This document shows positions 46,315 through 56,061 of a stretch of DNA of 64,000 bases, piece by piece. Source of the DNA: Methyloversatilis sp. (GTDB taxonomy: Bacteria > Pseudomonadota > Gammaproteobacteria > Burkholderiales > Rhodocyclaceae); contig NZ_JAUYRO010000037.1 of assembly GCF_030696805.1 (NCBI RefSeq), positions 124,001 through 188,000 of the forward strand. The letters are read 5' to 3'. Positions within the stretch are counted from its first letter, which is position 1; every line of letters begins with the position of its first letter. The position numbers and the translations under genes were made by a program. The notes below the pieces were generated by a model. That model saw nothing but the letters and a program-made list of their open reading frames with translations. It was not told the origin of the DNA and made no database searches.

Positions 46315-47489
46315 TGCAGGCTTTCCGCGAGCTGGAAGATCGGCATGTACATCAGCACGACGACGCCGCCGATCGCCAGGCCGATGCCCAGCATCAGCAG
46401 CGGACCGAACAGGCGGGTGGCGCGGTCGAGCCAGCGCGTCATTTCCTCATCGTGGAAGGCGGCGATGCGTTCCATCATGTCGCCCAGATTGCCGGCCCGC
46501 TCGCCGACGCGCAGCATGCGCGACGCCACCGCGGTGCTCAGGCCGACTTCGGTGAAGGCGTCGGACGCCGAGCGGCCTTCGCGGATCGACAGCAGCGCGC
46601 GCGACAGGCTCTGCTGCATCGGCAGCGGCAGCAGTTCGCGCACCAGTTCGAGCGACTGCACGACCGGAATGCCGCCGCGCAGCAGCATGCCGACCGTGCG
46701 GAAAAAGCGCGCCAGCCGGAAGATGCGCATGCGGTCGCCGATGCCGGGCAGGCGTTCGAGTTGCGCCATGAAGCCCTGCCGGAACGCCGGCTGGCGCAGC
46801 GTCCAGCCAAGCCCGACGACAATGGCGATCACCGCGATGCCCAGTGCGCCGGAATGCGCCTTGACGAAGTGACCCCAGGCGAGCAGCCACTGCGACGCCA
46901 GCGGCAGTTCGGTCGAAATGTCTTCATACACCTTGGAAAACTGCGGCACGACGAAGGCCAGCAGGAACATGACGACCAGCAGGCCGACCACCAGCAGGAT
47001 GACCGGATAGGTGGCCGCAGCGACCAGCTTGCCGCGCACGCTTTCAAGCTGTTCGCTGTAGGCGACGTAGCGCTCGAGCGCCTGATCGAGGTCGCTGGTG
47101 CGCTCCGAGGCGCGGATCATCGCCACCAGCAGATCGGGAAACACCGAGGTCTGCGCCGCCATCGCCATCGACAGCGTCTTGCCCTGGCGCAGCGCATCGA
47201 TCAGCGCCGTGAGAACGGTGCGCGACAGCGTGCGCCCTTCCTTGTCGGCCATCACTTCCAGCCCTTCGACCAGCGACAGGCCGGCGCGCAGCAGTGCCAG
47301 CAGTTCCTGACAGAACAGCAGCACGGGAAAACGCTGGCGCGTGAAGCTGAGCGTGCGCGCACGCGCAGCCGACAGAACGGTCAGGCCATCGGCCTGAACC
47401 TGGGCGCGGGCGGAAAGTTCGTCCGACGCCTCGATCTGAAGCTGAGTGATGCGGTTGGTGACGTCGAGGGCACGGATGCGGAAAAGCAT
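46311..47489 (-). CDS. gspF: Inner-membrane platform protein GspF/PilC-like
   Basis: This 392-residue protein has two repeated T2SSF domains (FCQELLALLRAGLSLVEGLE and RFFRTVGMLLRGGIPVVQSL) and three membrane helices. It anchors the ATPase at the inner membrane. gspG ends one base upstream. Confidence 0.95.
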   Translation of the reverse strand: MLFRIRALDVTNRITQLQIEASDELSARAQVQADGLTVLSAARARTLSFTRQRFPVLLFCQELLALLRAGLSLVEGLEVMADKEGRTLSRTVLTALIDALRQGKTLSMAMAAQTSVFPDLLVAMIRASERTSDLDQALERYVAYSEQLESVRGKLVAAATYPVILLVVGLLVVMFLLAFVVPQFSKVYEDISTELPLASQWLLAWGHFVKAHSGALGIAVIAIVVGLGWTLRQPAFRQGFMAQLERLPGIGDRMRIFRLARFFRTVGMLLRGGIPVVQSLELVRELLPLPMQQSLSRALLSIREGRSASDAFTEVGLSTAVASRMLRVGERAGNLGDMMERIAAFHDEEMTRWLDRATRLFGPLLMLGIGLAIGGVVVLMYMPIFQLAESLQ

Positions 47490-47490
47490 G

Positions 47491-47952
47491 TCACCAGTTC
47501 GTGATGTCGGCGGCTTCGTCGCTGCCGCCCGGTTGACCGTCCTTGCCCAGCGAACTGAGATCGTATTCGCCGTGTTCGCCCGGCGCGCGATAGATGTACG
47601 GGCGGTCCCACGGATCCGGCGGCACCGCCTTCTTCAAATAGGGGCCGCCCCACTTGGGCGCCGTGGCCGGGCGTTCGACCAGCGCCTTCAGGCCCTCTTC
47701 CGTCGTCGGGTAGCGGCCGTTATCCAGTCTGTACTGGTCGAGCGACTTTTCCAGCGCGTCCATCTGGGCGCGCGCCGCCTTCACTTCGGATTTGCCGATC
47801 TGGCTGAAGTAGCGCGGACCGACATAACCGGCCAGAAGACCGATGATGACCATCACGACCAGCAGCTCGAGCAAGGTGAAGCCGCGTTGCGCGAGGGGGC
47901 CTGGCGTGGGGCCGGCAAGGTGGCTATCCGGAGTTTCGTTACGTGTCATCAT
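47491..47952 (-). CDS. gspG: Major pseudopilin GspG
   Basis: This 153-residue prepilin has a long leader ending in QRG and the mature N-terminus FTLLELLVVMVIIGLLAGYV with Glu at +5. The C-terminal domain has GRYPTTEEGLKALVERP and DPWDRPYIYRAPGEHGEYDL typical of GspG. It is the first gene of the operon. Two adjacent ATGs (47952 and 47949) could start it. Confidence 0.95.
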   Translation of the reverse strand: MMTRNETPDSHLAGPTPGPLAQRGFTLLELLVVMVIIGLLAGYVGPRYFSQIGKSEVKAARAQMDALEKSLDQYRLDNGRYPTTEEGLKALVERPATAPKWGGPYLKKAVPPDPWDRPYIYRAPGEHGEYDLSSLGKDGQPGGSDEAADITNW

Positions 47953-48075
47953 TGAATCAGTCTAGCTGTGCCGGACCTGCGGCAGCAAGCGGTTGCGGGC
48001 ACTGCAACATGGGCGAAACCTTGCGGCAGCAAGATTGCAATACTCGACACCTTACCGGGCATGTGTTTCCTGCAG

Positions 48076-48669
48076 ATGAATCGACGCACCAAACTGATCC
48101 TGTCGCTTTGCTGCCTGCTGTGTGCCGCGCCGGCACAGGCGGACATTTACGCACGCGAAGACGGTGAGGGCACACTGCATCTGACCGACGCGCCGGTCGG
48201 CGACGGCTATGAACTGCTGCTGGAATCGCGTTCGGCGGGTGCCCAGGCAAGTGCTGGCCGGGCCATCGCGCGGCCGGCTGCTGCTGCAGCGCATCAACAG
48301 CGCATTGCGCGCGTGGCGGACCGTACCGGCGTCGAAGCCGGACTGCTCAATGCGGTGATTGCGGTCGAATCCGCCTACAATCCGAAGGCGCTGTCGCCCA
48401 AGGGTGCAGCCGGTCTGATGCAGCTGATGCCGGCCACGGCACGCCGGTACGGCGTGACCGACCGCTTCGATCCGGACCAGAACCTGCTCGGCGGCGCGCT
48501 CTACCTGCGTGACCTGATGGCGCGCTTCGACAATCAGCTCGAACTGGCACTGGCCGCCTACAACGCCGGCGAAGGCGCGGTCGAGCGGCACGGCCGCCGG
48601 GTGCCGCCTTTCGCGGAAACCCTGCGCTACGTGCCGAAGGTGCTCGACCACTACCGGTCGTTGCGCTGA
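48076..48669 (+). CDS. Lytic transglycosylase, SLT type
   Basis: This 197-residue exported protein has a signal peptide ([20 protein letters not shown]) and a goose-type SLT domain: catalytic Glu in [10 protein letters not shown], then [18 protein letters not shown] and [16 protein letters not shown]. It cleaves peptidoglycan, perhaps locally for the divergent secretion operon. A DUF4124-like stretch ([17 protein letters not shown]) precedes the domain. ATG 48061 is an alternative start. Confidence 0.9.
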   Translation: MNRRTKLILSLCCLLCAAPAQADIYAREDGEGTLHLTDAPVGDGYELLLESRSAGAQASAGRAIARPAAAAAHQQRIARVADRTGVEAGLLNAVIAVESAYNPKALSPKGAAGLMQLMPATARRYGVTDRFDPDQNLLGGALYLRDLMARFDNQLELALAAYNAGEGAVERHGRRVPPFAETLRYVPKVLDHYRSLR

Positions 48670-48723
48670 CAAAAGCCGCCACGCGAGCAGCGCCTCAGGA
48701 CTTCAGACGGCCGGCTTGACTAC

Positions 48724-50250
48724 CTACGACTGTGCATCCGGCTGTGCATCCATCTCGCGCAACGCAGTCTTCAACACCTTGCCGTAGTTGTTCTTCGGCA
48801 GCTCATCGACGAAGCGGTAGTGCTTGGGCCGCTTGAAGCGCGCGATTTCGGTCAGGCAGTGCGCGTCCAGCTCCGCCGAGGTCATCGGCTGGCGGGTGAC
48901 GACGAAGGCAATCACCACCTCGCCCCATTCCGGGTCGGGACGGCCGATCACGGCGACTTCGGCGACCGAATCGTGGGTCAGCAGCGCTTCTTCGACTTCG
49001 CGCGGATAGATGTTGCTGCCGCCGCTGATGATGAGGTCCTTGCTGCGATCGAGCAGCGTCAGGAAGCCGTCTTCGTCGAGCCGGCCGACGTCGCCGGTAT
49101 ACAGCCAGCCATCGACGATGGACGCCGCTGTCGCGTCCGGATTGTCCCAGTAGCCATTCATGACCGCTTCGCCGCGCACGCGGATTTCACCGGTTTCTCC
49201 GGTCGGCACATCGCGGCCCTGCGCGTCGACCACCGCCACTTCGACCATGGACTGCGCAAACCCGACCGACGCCAGACGTTCGCGATAGCGCGGCTGCGTC
49301 GGGTCGTTGATCAGGGCACGCGGCATCACCGTAATCATCATCGGGCACTCGCCCTGACCGTAGATCTGCGCGAAATGCGGGCCGATCAGTTCCAGCGCCT
49401 CTTCGAGGTCGGCCAGATACATCGGGCCGCCGCCGTAGCAGATGGTGGCCAGCCCGGTCGGACGCTGGCCGGTCTTCTTCACCACGTCGATCAGGCGACG
49501 CACCATGGTCGGCGCCGCGAAGAAAGAGGCTTCCGTCCAGTGGGCGGCGAGATCGAAGCATTCCTGCGCGTCGAAACCGCCCGATTCGGGCACCACGTTG
49601 AGGCCGGCCTGCATGACATACGGCAGGTGGAACAGGCCGCCGCCATGCGACATCGGCGCCGGATGCAGCGCCACGTCGCCCGGTGCCAGCGCCTGCACGC
49701 TGGACAGATAGCCCATGCAGGTCCAGCGCAGCTGGCGCAGCGAAAGGTTCACGCCCTTGGGCCGGCCGGTGGTGCCGCTGGTGTAGAACATCCACACCGG
49801 ATCGGTGTCGCTGCGCGGCTCGATGGCCGACGGCGCGATCGACGCATCGCGCAGGAATCCGAACGACGACAGCACCGGCACCGCATTGCCGCCGTCGCGC
49901 AGCACGGCTTCGAGCTCGTCGCGCGCGTCGGCGCCACAGAACACGATCTTCGAACCGCTGTGGCTGCAGATGAAGGCGGCTTCCTTGGCATGCAGCTTGG
50001 CATTGATCGGCACCACGGCGACGCCGGCCCACCAGGCGCCCCACATCAGCGGCAGGTAGTCGGGCGTGTTGTACATGAACAGCGCCACCCGGTCGCCCGG
50101 CGCGAGGCCCTGCGTGCGCAGCCAGGTCGCGAAGCGCGCCGCGCTTTCGGCAAAACCGCGGTAGTTCCACAGCACCTCGCGACCGAGGGCGATGGCGGGA
50201 CGATCGGGGTATTGCTGCGCGGTACGCTGAAGCCACAGGGCGATGTTCAT
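48724..50250 (-). CDS. Acyl-CoA synthetase, adenylate-forming
   Basis: This 508-residue enzyme has the AMP-binding motif FYTSGTTGRPKGVN, YTGDVGRLDEDGF and the C-terminal catalytic Lys in NNYGKVLK. It activates a carboxylic acid to its CoA thioester; the acid is not known. It shares orientation with the upstream thiolase (54-base gap), suggesting a joint acyl-CoA degradation unit. Confidence 0.9.
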   Translation of the reverse strand: MNIALWLQRTAQQYPDRPAIALGREVLWNYRGFAESAARFATWLRTQGLAPGDRVALFMYNTPDYLPLMWGAWWAGVAVVPINAKLHAKEAAFICSHSGSKIVFCGADARDELEAVLRDGGNAVPVLSSFGFLRDASIAPSAIEPRSDTDPVWMFYTSGTTGRPKGVNLSLRQLRWTCMGYLSSVQALAPGDVALHPAPMSHGGGLFHLPYVMQAGLNVVPESGGFDAQECFDLAAHWTEASFFAAPTMVRRLIDVVKKTGQRPTGLATICYGGGPMYLADLEEALELIGPHFAQIYGQGECPMMITVMPRALINDPTQPRYRERLASVGFAQSMVEVAVVDAQGRDVPTGETGEIRVRGEAVMNGYWDNPDATAASIVDGWLYTGDVGRLDEDGFLTLLDRSKDLIISGGSNIYPREVEEALLTHDSVAEVAVIGRPDPEWGEVVIAFVVTRQPMTSAELDAHCLTEIARFKRPKHYRFVDELPKNNYGKVLKTALREMDAQPDAQS

Positions 50251-50304
50251 GGGTGCTCTCTCTCCGTTGATCTTGATTTTTTTGGGCGGCTACGACCGGA
50301 CCGC

Positions 50305-51468
50305 TTACTGCACGCGTTCGAGGATGGAACCGTAGTTGGCCACGCTGGCGCCGCCCATGTTCAGGATGCCGGCGAAGCGCGCGTCGGGCAACACGTCGGC
50401 GCGGAAGCGACCGAGCAGCATCCACGCGCTGATGACATGCATCGATACGCCGGTGGCACCGATCGGGTGACCCTTGGTTTTCAGGCCGCCGGACAGGTTG
50501 ACCGGCAGCTTGCCGCCGGCATGCACCCAGCCCTCTTCCAGCGCGCGGTGGCCGCCGCCGGCCGGCGTCAGGCCGATGGCTTCGTACATCATCAGTTCGG
50601 CGATGGTGAAGCAGTCGTGCACTTCCACGCTGTCGAGATCATCCAGCGTGAGTTTTGCCGAATCGAGCAGGCGCTGCCAGGCGACGCGCGCGCCGGCCAG
50701 CTCGCTCATGTCGCGCTGCGACGTCGGCATGATGTCGTTGGCCTGCGCGGTGGCGCGCAGGCGCACGAAGGGCCGGCTGCCGTCGTGCGCGTCGCTGTCG
50801 CACAGCACGATGGCCGCTGCGCCATCGGAGATCGGCGAGCAATCGGTGCGCAACAAACGGCCGACGACGCGCGGATTCTTCTCGGATTCGGTCGCGCAGA
50901 ATTCGATGCTGAGCGGGTTGCGGTACTGCGCCAGCGGGTTGTGCGCCGCGTTGTCGTGATTTTTCGATGCGATGCGCGCCATCGCATCGCGCGGGTCGCC
51001 GAAGCGTTCGGCATAGCGGTCGGCGATCACGCCGAACATACCGGCAAAGCCGGCCGGCGTTTCGGCTTCGTCCTTGAAATAGGACGCACGCAGCAGCGCG
51101 TTGCCGACGTCGCGGGTGGACAGCTGCGACATCACCTCGACACCGATCACCAGCACGCGCCGGGCCGTGCCGGCGCGGATGGCGAGCGCACCCTGATGCA
51201 CCGCGGCGCTGCCGCTGGCGCAGGCGTTCTCGACCCGCACCGCAGGCGTCATGCGCAGGCCAGGCAGCAGATTGGCGGACAGACCGGCCACGAAGCCCTG
51301 CTTCACCATGCCGACGCCGAAGTGGCCGACCACCACGGCATCGATGTCGGCCGGTTCGAGACCGGCATCGGCAATCGCCTCGGCGGCGACTTCCGCCATC
51401 AGGGTTTCGACATCTGCGTCAGGGCGCCGGGCGAAGGGCGTGTGGGCGAAACCGGTCAGGTCGATCAT
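50305..51468 (-). CDS. Thiolase-family protein (SCP2-like)
   Basis: This 387-residue protein has the thiolase nucleophile Cys in VENACASGSAAVHQG, HDCFTIAELMMYEAIGL and the His/Gly-rich KTKGHPIGATGVS, as in SCP2-like thiolases. It cleaves or forms 3-ketoacyl-CoA. The start at 51468 has GGGAGA upstream. It is divergent from a PAS-LuxR regulator. Confidence 0.9.
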   Translation of the reverse strand: MIDLTGFAHTPFARRPDADVETLMAEVAAEAIADAGLEPADIDAVVVGHFGVGMVKQGFVAGLSANLLPGLRMTPAVRVENACASGSAAVHQGALAIRAGTARRVLVIGVEVMSQLSTRDVGNALLRASYFKDEAETPAGFAGMFGVIADRYAERFGDPRDAMARIASKNHDNAAHNPLAQYRNPLSIEFCATESEKNPRVVGRLLRTDCSPISDGAAAIVLCDSDAHDGSRPFVRLRATAQANDIMPTSQRDMSELAGARVAWQRLLDSAKLTLDDLDSVEVHDCFTIAELMMYEAIGLTPAGGGHRALEEGWVHAGGKLPVNLSGGLKTKGHPIGATGVSMHVISAWMLLGRFRADVLPDARFAGILNMGGASVANYGSILERVQ

Positions 51469-51618
51469 GAACTTTCTCCCGCGGCCGCGCTCGGCGGCCT
51501 TCTGTGGCGAAATTCGGTGGCGAAAACCGGCCCCATTGGGCGGCCGGCGGATCGGGTATACATTAGGCGCGCCCAAACCCCTCCGCCAGTCGCAGAACTA
51601 CGCCCTGCCGAGCCAGAC

Positions 51619-52182
51619 ATGTCTTCCCTGATGCCCGATTCCACCGACGCCGACCAGGCGGCCGACCTCTGCCCGCTGGGTATGGTGCTGACCTCTCAGC
51701 GCCGCATCGAGTGGTGCAACGACCGCTTCGCCGCCAGTTTCGGCTACCCGCGCACCGCGCTGATCGGCCAGAGCATGGCTCTGCTGTACCCGACGACCAG
51801 CGAATTCGAACGGGTTGGCGAGCGCGGTTGGCAGGCGCTGTTCAAATCGGGAACGTATGAAGACGAGCGGCTGATGCGGCTGCGCGACGGCGGGTTGCGC
51901 TGGTTCCGTGTGCTGGGCCATGCGCTCGATCGCAGCGACCCGTACCGGCGCGCCAGCTGGCTGTTCGAACCGCTGCGCGTCAGCGGCACGGTGGATACGC
52001 TGAGCCTGCGCCAGCGCGAGGTGCTGTCGGCGATGACACGCGGTCTGACGTCGAAGGAGTGCGCGCGCGAACTGGGCATCAGTCCGCGCACCGTGGAGAA
52101 GATCCGCGCCCAGCTCATGCAGCGCTACGACGTGCATAACGCCGCCGCGCTGATGAGCCGCATCAGCGGCATGCCGGGCTGA
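51619..52182 (+). CDS. PAS-LuxR family transcriptional regulator
   Basis: This 187-residue protein has a PAS-like sensor domain (about 20-115: GMVLTSQRRIEWCNDRFAAS) and a C-terminal LuxR helix-turn-helix (LSLRQREVLSAMTRGLTSKE, then SPRTVEKIRAQLM). It lacks a receiver domain. It is divergent from the thiolase/acyl-CoA synthetase pair with a 150-base gap, so it probably controls them. Confidence 0.85.
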   Translation: MSSLMPDSTDADQAADLCPLGMVLTSQRRIEWCNDRFAASFGYPRTALIGQSMALLYPTTSEFERVGERGWQALFKSGTYEDERLMRLRDGGLRWFRVLGHALDRSDPYRRASWLFEPLRVSGTVDTLSLRQREVLSAMTRGLTSKECARELGISPRTVEKIRAQLMQRYDVHNAAALMSRISGMPG

Positions 52183-52209
52183 CGCGCGCGCGCCAGCCCG
52201 GCATGCCGC

Positions 52210-54099
52210 TCAGCCGAGCGACTGGCGGATCTGGTCGAGCGTGGTCGGGTCGTCCAGCGTGGTGAGGTCACCCGGATCGCGCCCTTCGGCGATGGCCTGG
52301 ATCGAGCGGCGCAGCATCTTGCCGGAGCGCGTCTTGGGCAGGCCATTGACGAACAGCACCCGACCCGGCCGCGCGATGGCGCCGAGCAGGTTGTCCACCG
52401 TCTGCATCACTTCCTTTTCCATCGAGGCGCGACCTTCCGGCGTCGCGACCCGGTTGGCGTCCTTGACCACGACGAACGCCATCGGCAGCTGGCCTTTCAG
52501 GTTGTCCGCCACACCGACCACGGCCACTTCGGCCACACCGGCATGCGCCTGGATCGCTTCCTCGATTTCGCGCGTGCCCAGCCGGTGGCCGGCGACGTTG
52601 ATCACGTCGTCGGTGCGGCCGAGGATCTTGTGATAACCGGCGTCGTCGCGGATGCCCCAGTCGAAGGACGAATACACCAGCGGCGATTTGAAGAGCGAAA
52701 AGTAGGTGCGAACGAAGCGATCGTCATCGCCCCAGATCGTCGACAGGCAGCCCGGCGGCAGCGGCGGCACGATGCCGACGATGCCCTTCTCATTCGGGCC
52801 GCACTCGGTACCGTCTTCGCGGAAGATGCGCAGGTCGTAGCCATACACCGGATGGCCGGGCGAACCGAGCTGGATCTCCGTTTTTTCGACACCCGGCAGT
52901 TCGCACAGGATGGGCCAGCCGGTTTCGGTCTGCCAGTAGTTGTCGATGACCGGTTTGTCGAGCGCGCTCATCAGCCATTCGTGGGTCGGCTCATCAAGCG
53001 GCTCGCCGGCCAGGAAAATCTGGCGCAGCGATGAAATATCGTGCTTCTTCAGGTAGGCCGGGTCCTGCTTTTTCAGCACGCGCGCGGCGGTCGGCGCCGA
53101 GAACATGACCGACACCTTGTACTTCTCGACCAGACTCCACCAGATGCCCGGATCGGGGCGCAGCGGCGTGCCTTCGTACATCAGCGTCGCCATGCCGGCG
53201 ATCAGCGGGCCGTAGATGATGTACGAGTGACCGACCACCCAGCCGATGTCCGACGTGGTGAACATCGTTTCGCCGGGGTGGCCGCAGTAGATGTGCTGCA
53301 TCGACGCCGCCAGCGCGACCGCATAGCCACCCGTATCGCGCTGCACGCCCTTGGGCTTGCCGGTGGTGCCGGAGGTGTACAGGATGTACGACGGCTCGCT
53401 CGATTCGAGCCACACGCAAGGCACTTCCGCATTCATGTGATGGGTGCGCAGCGTCGCGTAATCGACGTCGCGCCCCACCACCACGGGACATTCCTTGTCC
53501 AGGCCGCGGTTCACCATCAGCACGCGCGCGGGCGGGAATTCGGCCAGCGAACAGGCTTCGTCGAGCAGATGCTTGTAAGGCACGACCTTGCCGCCGCGCA
53601 TGCCGGCTTCGGCCGACACGATGACCTTGGGCTTGGCGTCATCGATGCGGGTGGCCAGCGAACCGGATGCAAAGCCGCCGAACACCACCGAGTGGATGGC
53701 GCCGATGCGCGTGCAGGCGAGCATGGCGAAGGCCGCTTCGGCAATCATCGGCATGTAGATCAGCACGCGGTCGCCGCGCTCGACGCCGAGCGACAGCAGC
53801 ATCGCGGCCATGCGCTCGACTTCGCGCTGCAGCTCGGCGAACGAATAGGTCTTTTCGATACCGGTTTCGGTCGATACGAAAATCAGCGCAGCGGCGTCAG
53901 GCCGCGTGGCCGCGTGCCGGTCGACCGCGTTGTGACACAGATTGGTGGTACCGCCGACGAACCACCTGGCGAACGGTGGACGGGAAAAATCGCAGGTTTG
54001 CTGCGGGGTCTCCTGCCAATCGATCAGTCGGGCCTGTTCGGCCCAGAACGTGTCGCGCTGGGAAATCGAACGCGCGTGAAAATCCGTGCTTGCTGACAT
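52210..54099 (-). CDS. prpE: Propionyl-CoA synthetase
   Basis: This 629-residue acyl-CoA synthetase closely matches PrpE: FARWFVGGTTNLCHNAVDRH, YTSGTTGKPKGVQRDTGG, SDIGWVVGHSYIIYGPL, and the acetylatable catalytic Lys in TRSGKMLRR. It activates propionate (and acetate) for the methylcitrate pathway. The start at 54099 has a strong AGAGGAGG site. Confidence 0.92.
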   Translation of the reverse strand: MSASTDFHARSISQRDTFWAEQARLIDWQETPQQTCDFSRPPFARWFVGGTTNLCHNAVDRHAATRPDAAALIFVSTETGIEKTYSFAELQREVERMAAMLLSLGVERGDRVLIYMPMIAEAAFAMLACTRIGAIHSVVFGGFASGSLATRIDDAKPKVIVSAEAGMRGGKVVPYKHLLDEACSLAEFPPARVLMVNRGLDKECPVVVGRDVDYATLRTHHMNAEVPCVWLESSEPSYILYTSGTTGKPKGVQRDTGGYAVALAASMQHIYCGHPGETMFTTSDIGWVVGHSYIIYGPLIAGMATLMYEGTPLRPDPGIWWSLVEKYKVSVMFSAPTAARVLKKQDPAYLKKHDISSLRQIFLAGEPLDEPTHEWLMSALDKPVIDNYWQTETGWPILCELPGVEKTEIQLGSPGHPVYGYDLRIFREDGTECGPNEKGIVGIVPPLPPGCLSTIWGDDDRFVRTYFSLFKSPLVYSSFDWGIRDDAGYHKILGRTDDVINVAGHRLGTREIEEAIQAHAGVAEVAVVGVADNLKGQLPMAFVVVKDANRVATPEGRASMEKEVMQTVDNLLGAIARPGRVLFVNGLPKTRSGKMLRRSIQAIAEGRDPGDLTTLDDPTTLDQIRQSLG

Positions 54100-54133
54100 G
54101 CTTCCTCCTCTGACCTGCGCCGTCCTGCAGATA

Positions 54134-55312
54134 TTATTTTTTATCAACGATCGAAGTATCAGCTTCGCTTGCGTGCTGGCGCAAGCAGTCGAGCGGGATG
54201 TCGCAATCGTATTTGACGCTAATCAATTCGAGCAACGGCAACAGCCGGTAGATCAGCGCCGGCAGCTGGGCATCGATTTCGTCGGACGCGCCGGACTTGA
54301 TCAGCAGCAGCGCGCGCTCGATGCTCACGATGCCGGCTGTCCAGGCGAATTTCTGCGGCTCGCCGCCACTGCTTCGCACCGTATTGCCGCCCTCGCGCTG
54401 CGCGATGTCGGCGCGCGCCACCGCCAGCCCGAGCATCTGCGACACCGAATCGGCGTTGTCGGACAGGCTGTTCGCCACACCGATGTTCAGGCTGATGCGC
54501 AGCGTCTGGCCGCGGTACTGCATGGCAGTTGCGGCGATCACGGTGCGCATGCGATTGGCGAACTGTTCGGCGCTGGCCAGGCTGATGTCCGGCGTGATGA
54601 TGGCGAACTGACCCTCGCCGATCTGCGAAAAAGTGTCTTCGCGACGCACCTTGGTCGCCAGCACCTTGGCCAGCTTGCGCATGATGAGGTCGGTCACGTG
54701 GCGGCCGAAGCTGCTGACGATGTCGCCGAAATTGTCGATGCCGACGATCAGCACGCTGACTTCGCCGCGCTGACGCACCGCCGCTGACATCAGCTGGGCG
54801 CCGTGTATTTCCATGTACTGCGGGCTCGCCATGCCGGAATCAGGGTCGATCGGTGAGGCGGCGGCCAGTGCTTCGCGGCTGTCGGCGAGCTGGCGACGGG
54901 TGGTGTTGAGGCGACTGGCGGATTCGATCCGCGCAATCAGCTCGACCGTGCCGATGCCCTTGGTGATGAAGTCGGTCGCGCCCAGTTCCCGCGCGCGTTC
55001 GCGGGCGGCGTCGTCTTCGTCGCCCGAAATCATGATCACCGGAATGTCGGCAATGCGCTGCACGCGCGACGAGCGCACCCGTTCGAGCAGGCCGTAGCCA
55101 TCAAGCTTCGGCATCGTCAGGTCGGACAGCACGACCTGGATCGAATCGTCCACCAGCAGCGTCTGCCAGCCGGCTTCGCCGTCGGCTTCTTCGCGAAAAT
55201 CGAAGCGATCACGAATGCGCTTGATGATGGACGCCCGCACCATGCGCGAGTCATCCACGATCAGCACCTTTACCGGCAGCGTCACGTCAGCGTTCGTGTT
55301 GCGGTCACTCAT
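54134..55312 (-). CDS. Response regulator with degenerate GGDEF domain
   Basis: This 392-residue protein has a receiver domain (about 14-135, phospho-acceptor in VLSDLTMPKLDG) and a GGDEF-like domain (about 155-310). The active-site motif is GEGQF instead of GGDEF, so diguanylate cyclase activity is unlikely; it may bind another protein or nucleotide. A C-terminal helical region (310-392) has no known match. Confidence 0.85.
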   Translation of the reverse strand: MSDRNTNADVTLPVKVLIVDDSRMVRASIIKRIRDRFDFREEADGEAGWQTLLVDDSIQVVLSDLTMPKLDGYGLLERVRSSRVQRIADIPVIMISGDEDDAARERARELGATDFITKGIGTVELIARIESASRLNTTRRQLADSREALAAASPIDPDSGMASPQYMEIHGAQLMSAAVRQRGEVSVLIVGIDNFGDIVSSFGRHVTDLIMRKLAKVLATKVRREDTFSQIGEGQFAIITPDISLASAEQFANRMRTVIAATAMQYRGQTLRISLNIGVANSLSDNADSVSQMLGLAVARADIAQREGGNTVRSSGGEPQKFAWTAGIVSIERALLLIKSGASDEIDAQLPALIYRLLPLLELISVKYDCDIPLDCLRQHASEADTSIVDKK

Positions 55313-55491
55313 GGGCCCTGTAACCGGCTTGCAATGGGATCGAACGCATGATTGTAGGGGAAGCGGGCGGCGCGGCGGCGAGGTTTTGCGCCGCCGCGCC
55401 GACCTGTCGGCAGCCCGTCGCAGTGCGCGACCGGCCACCTGCAGACCGTGAAACTTGGCAGGTCGGGCGTGCATGCGTATATTCGCGACCC

Positions 55492-56061
55492 ATGCGTCGA
55501 ATACCCCTGACCCGGATATGCCTTTGCGCCTTACTCGCTCTGGCTATCGCTCTTCCCCTCGCCGCACGTGCCGAACCGGTCGAACAGGAGCCGACAGGCT
55601 TTTCGCTGGACAATCTGTCCGGTGATCGGGTGGCGGAACATGCCGCGGCCGCCGCAGGCGCGGTCACCGATCTGCTCGACAGCGGATTTGCCCTGCTCGG
55701 CATCCGCTATCGCTTCGGCGGCAACAACCCGCAAACCGGTTTCGACTGCAGCGGTTTCGTGCGCCATGTGTTTTCCGATGCACTGGGCGTGCTGCTGCCG
55801 CGCACCGCCGTCGAAATGGCGCGCGTCGGTGCCCGCGTCGGGCGCGAGGATCTGCAGCCGGGCGATCTGGTGTTCTTCAACACGCTCAGCCGTACTTTCT
55901 CCCACGTGGGTATCTACATGGGCGACGACAAGTTCCTGCATGCCAATTCGCGCGGTGGCGGCGTGCGCATCGACGACATGACCGGCCGCTATTGGGCGCG
56001 CCGCTTCAATGGTGCGCGCCGCATCGACGTCGACAGTCAGGGCGCGACGGCACTGCGCTGA
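55492..56061 (+). CDS. NlpC/P60 family peptidoglycan hydrolase
   Basis: This 189-residue exported protein has a signal peptide (MRRIPLTRICLCALLALAIA) and an NlpC/P60 domain with catalytic Cys in GFDCSGFVRHVF, His in SHVGIYMGDDKF and a third polar residue in HANSRGGGVRID. It cleaves cell-wall peptides. It is divergent from the REC-GGDEF gene. Confidence 0.92.
   Translation: MRRIPLTRICLCALLALAIALPLAARAEPVEQEPTGFSLDNLSGDRVAEHAAAAAGAVTDLLDSGFALLGIRYRFGGNNPQTGFDCSGFVRHVFSDALGVLLPRTAVEMARVGARVGREDLQPGDLVFFNTLSRTFSHVGIYMGDDKFLHANSRGGGVRIDDMTGRYWARRFNGARRIDVDSQGATALR

Noticed and set aside
48820-51618. A very long open frame on the plus strand over the acyl-CoA synthetase and thiolase genes
   Set aside because: It is an antisense shadow in GC-rich DNA. 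Only its last part, from the ATG at 51619, encodes a recognisable PAS-LuxR protein.
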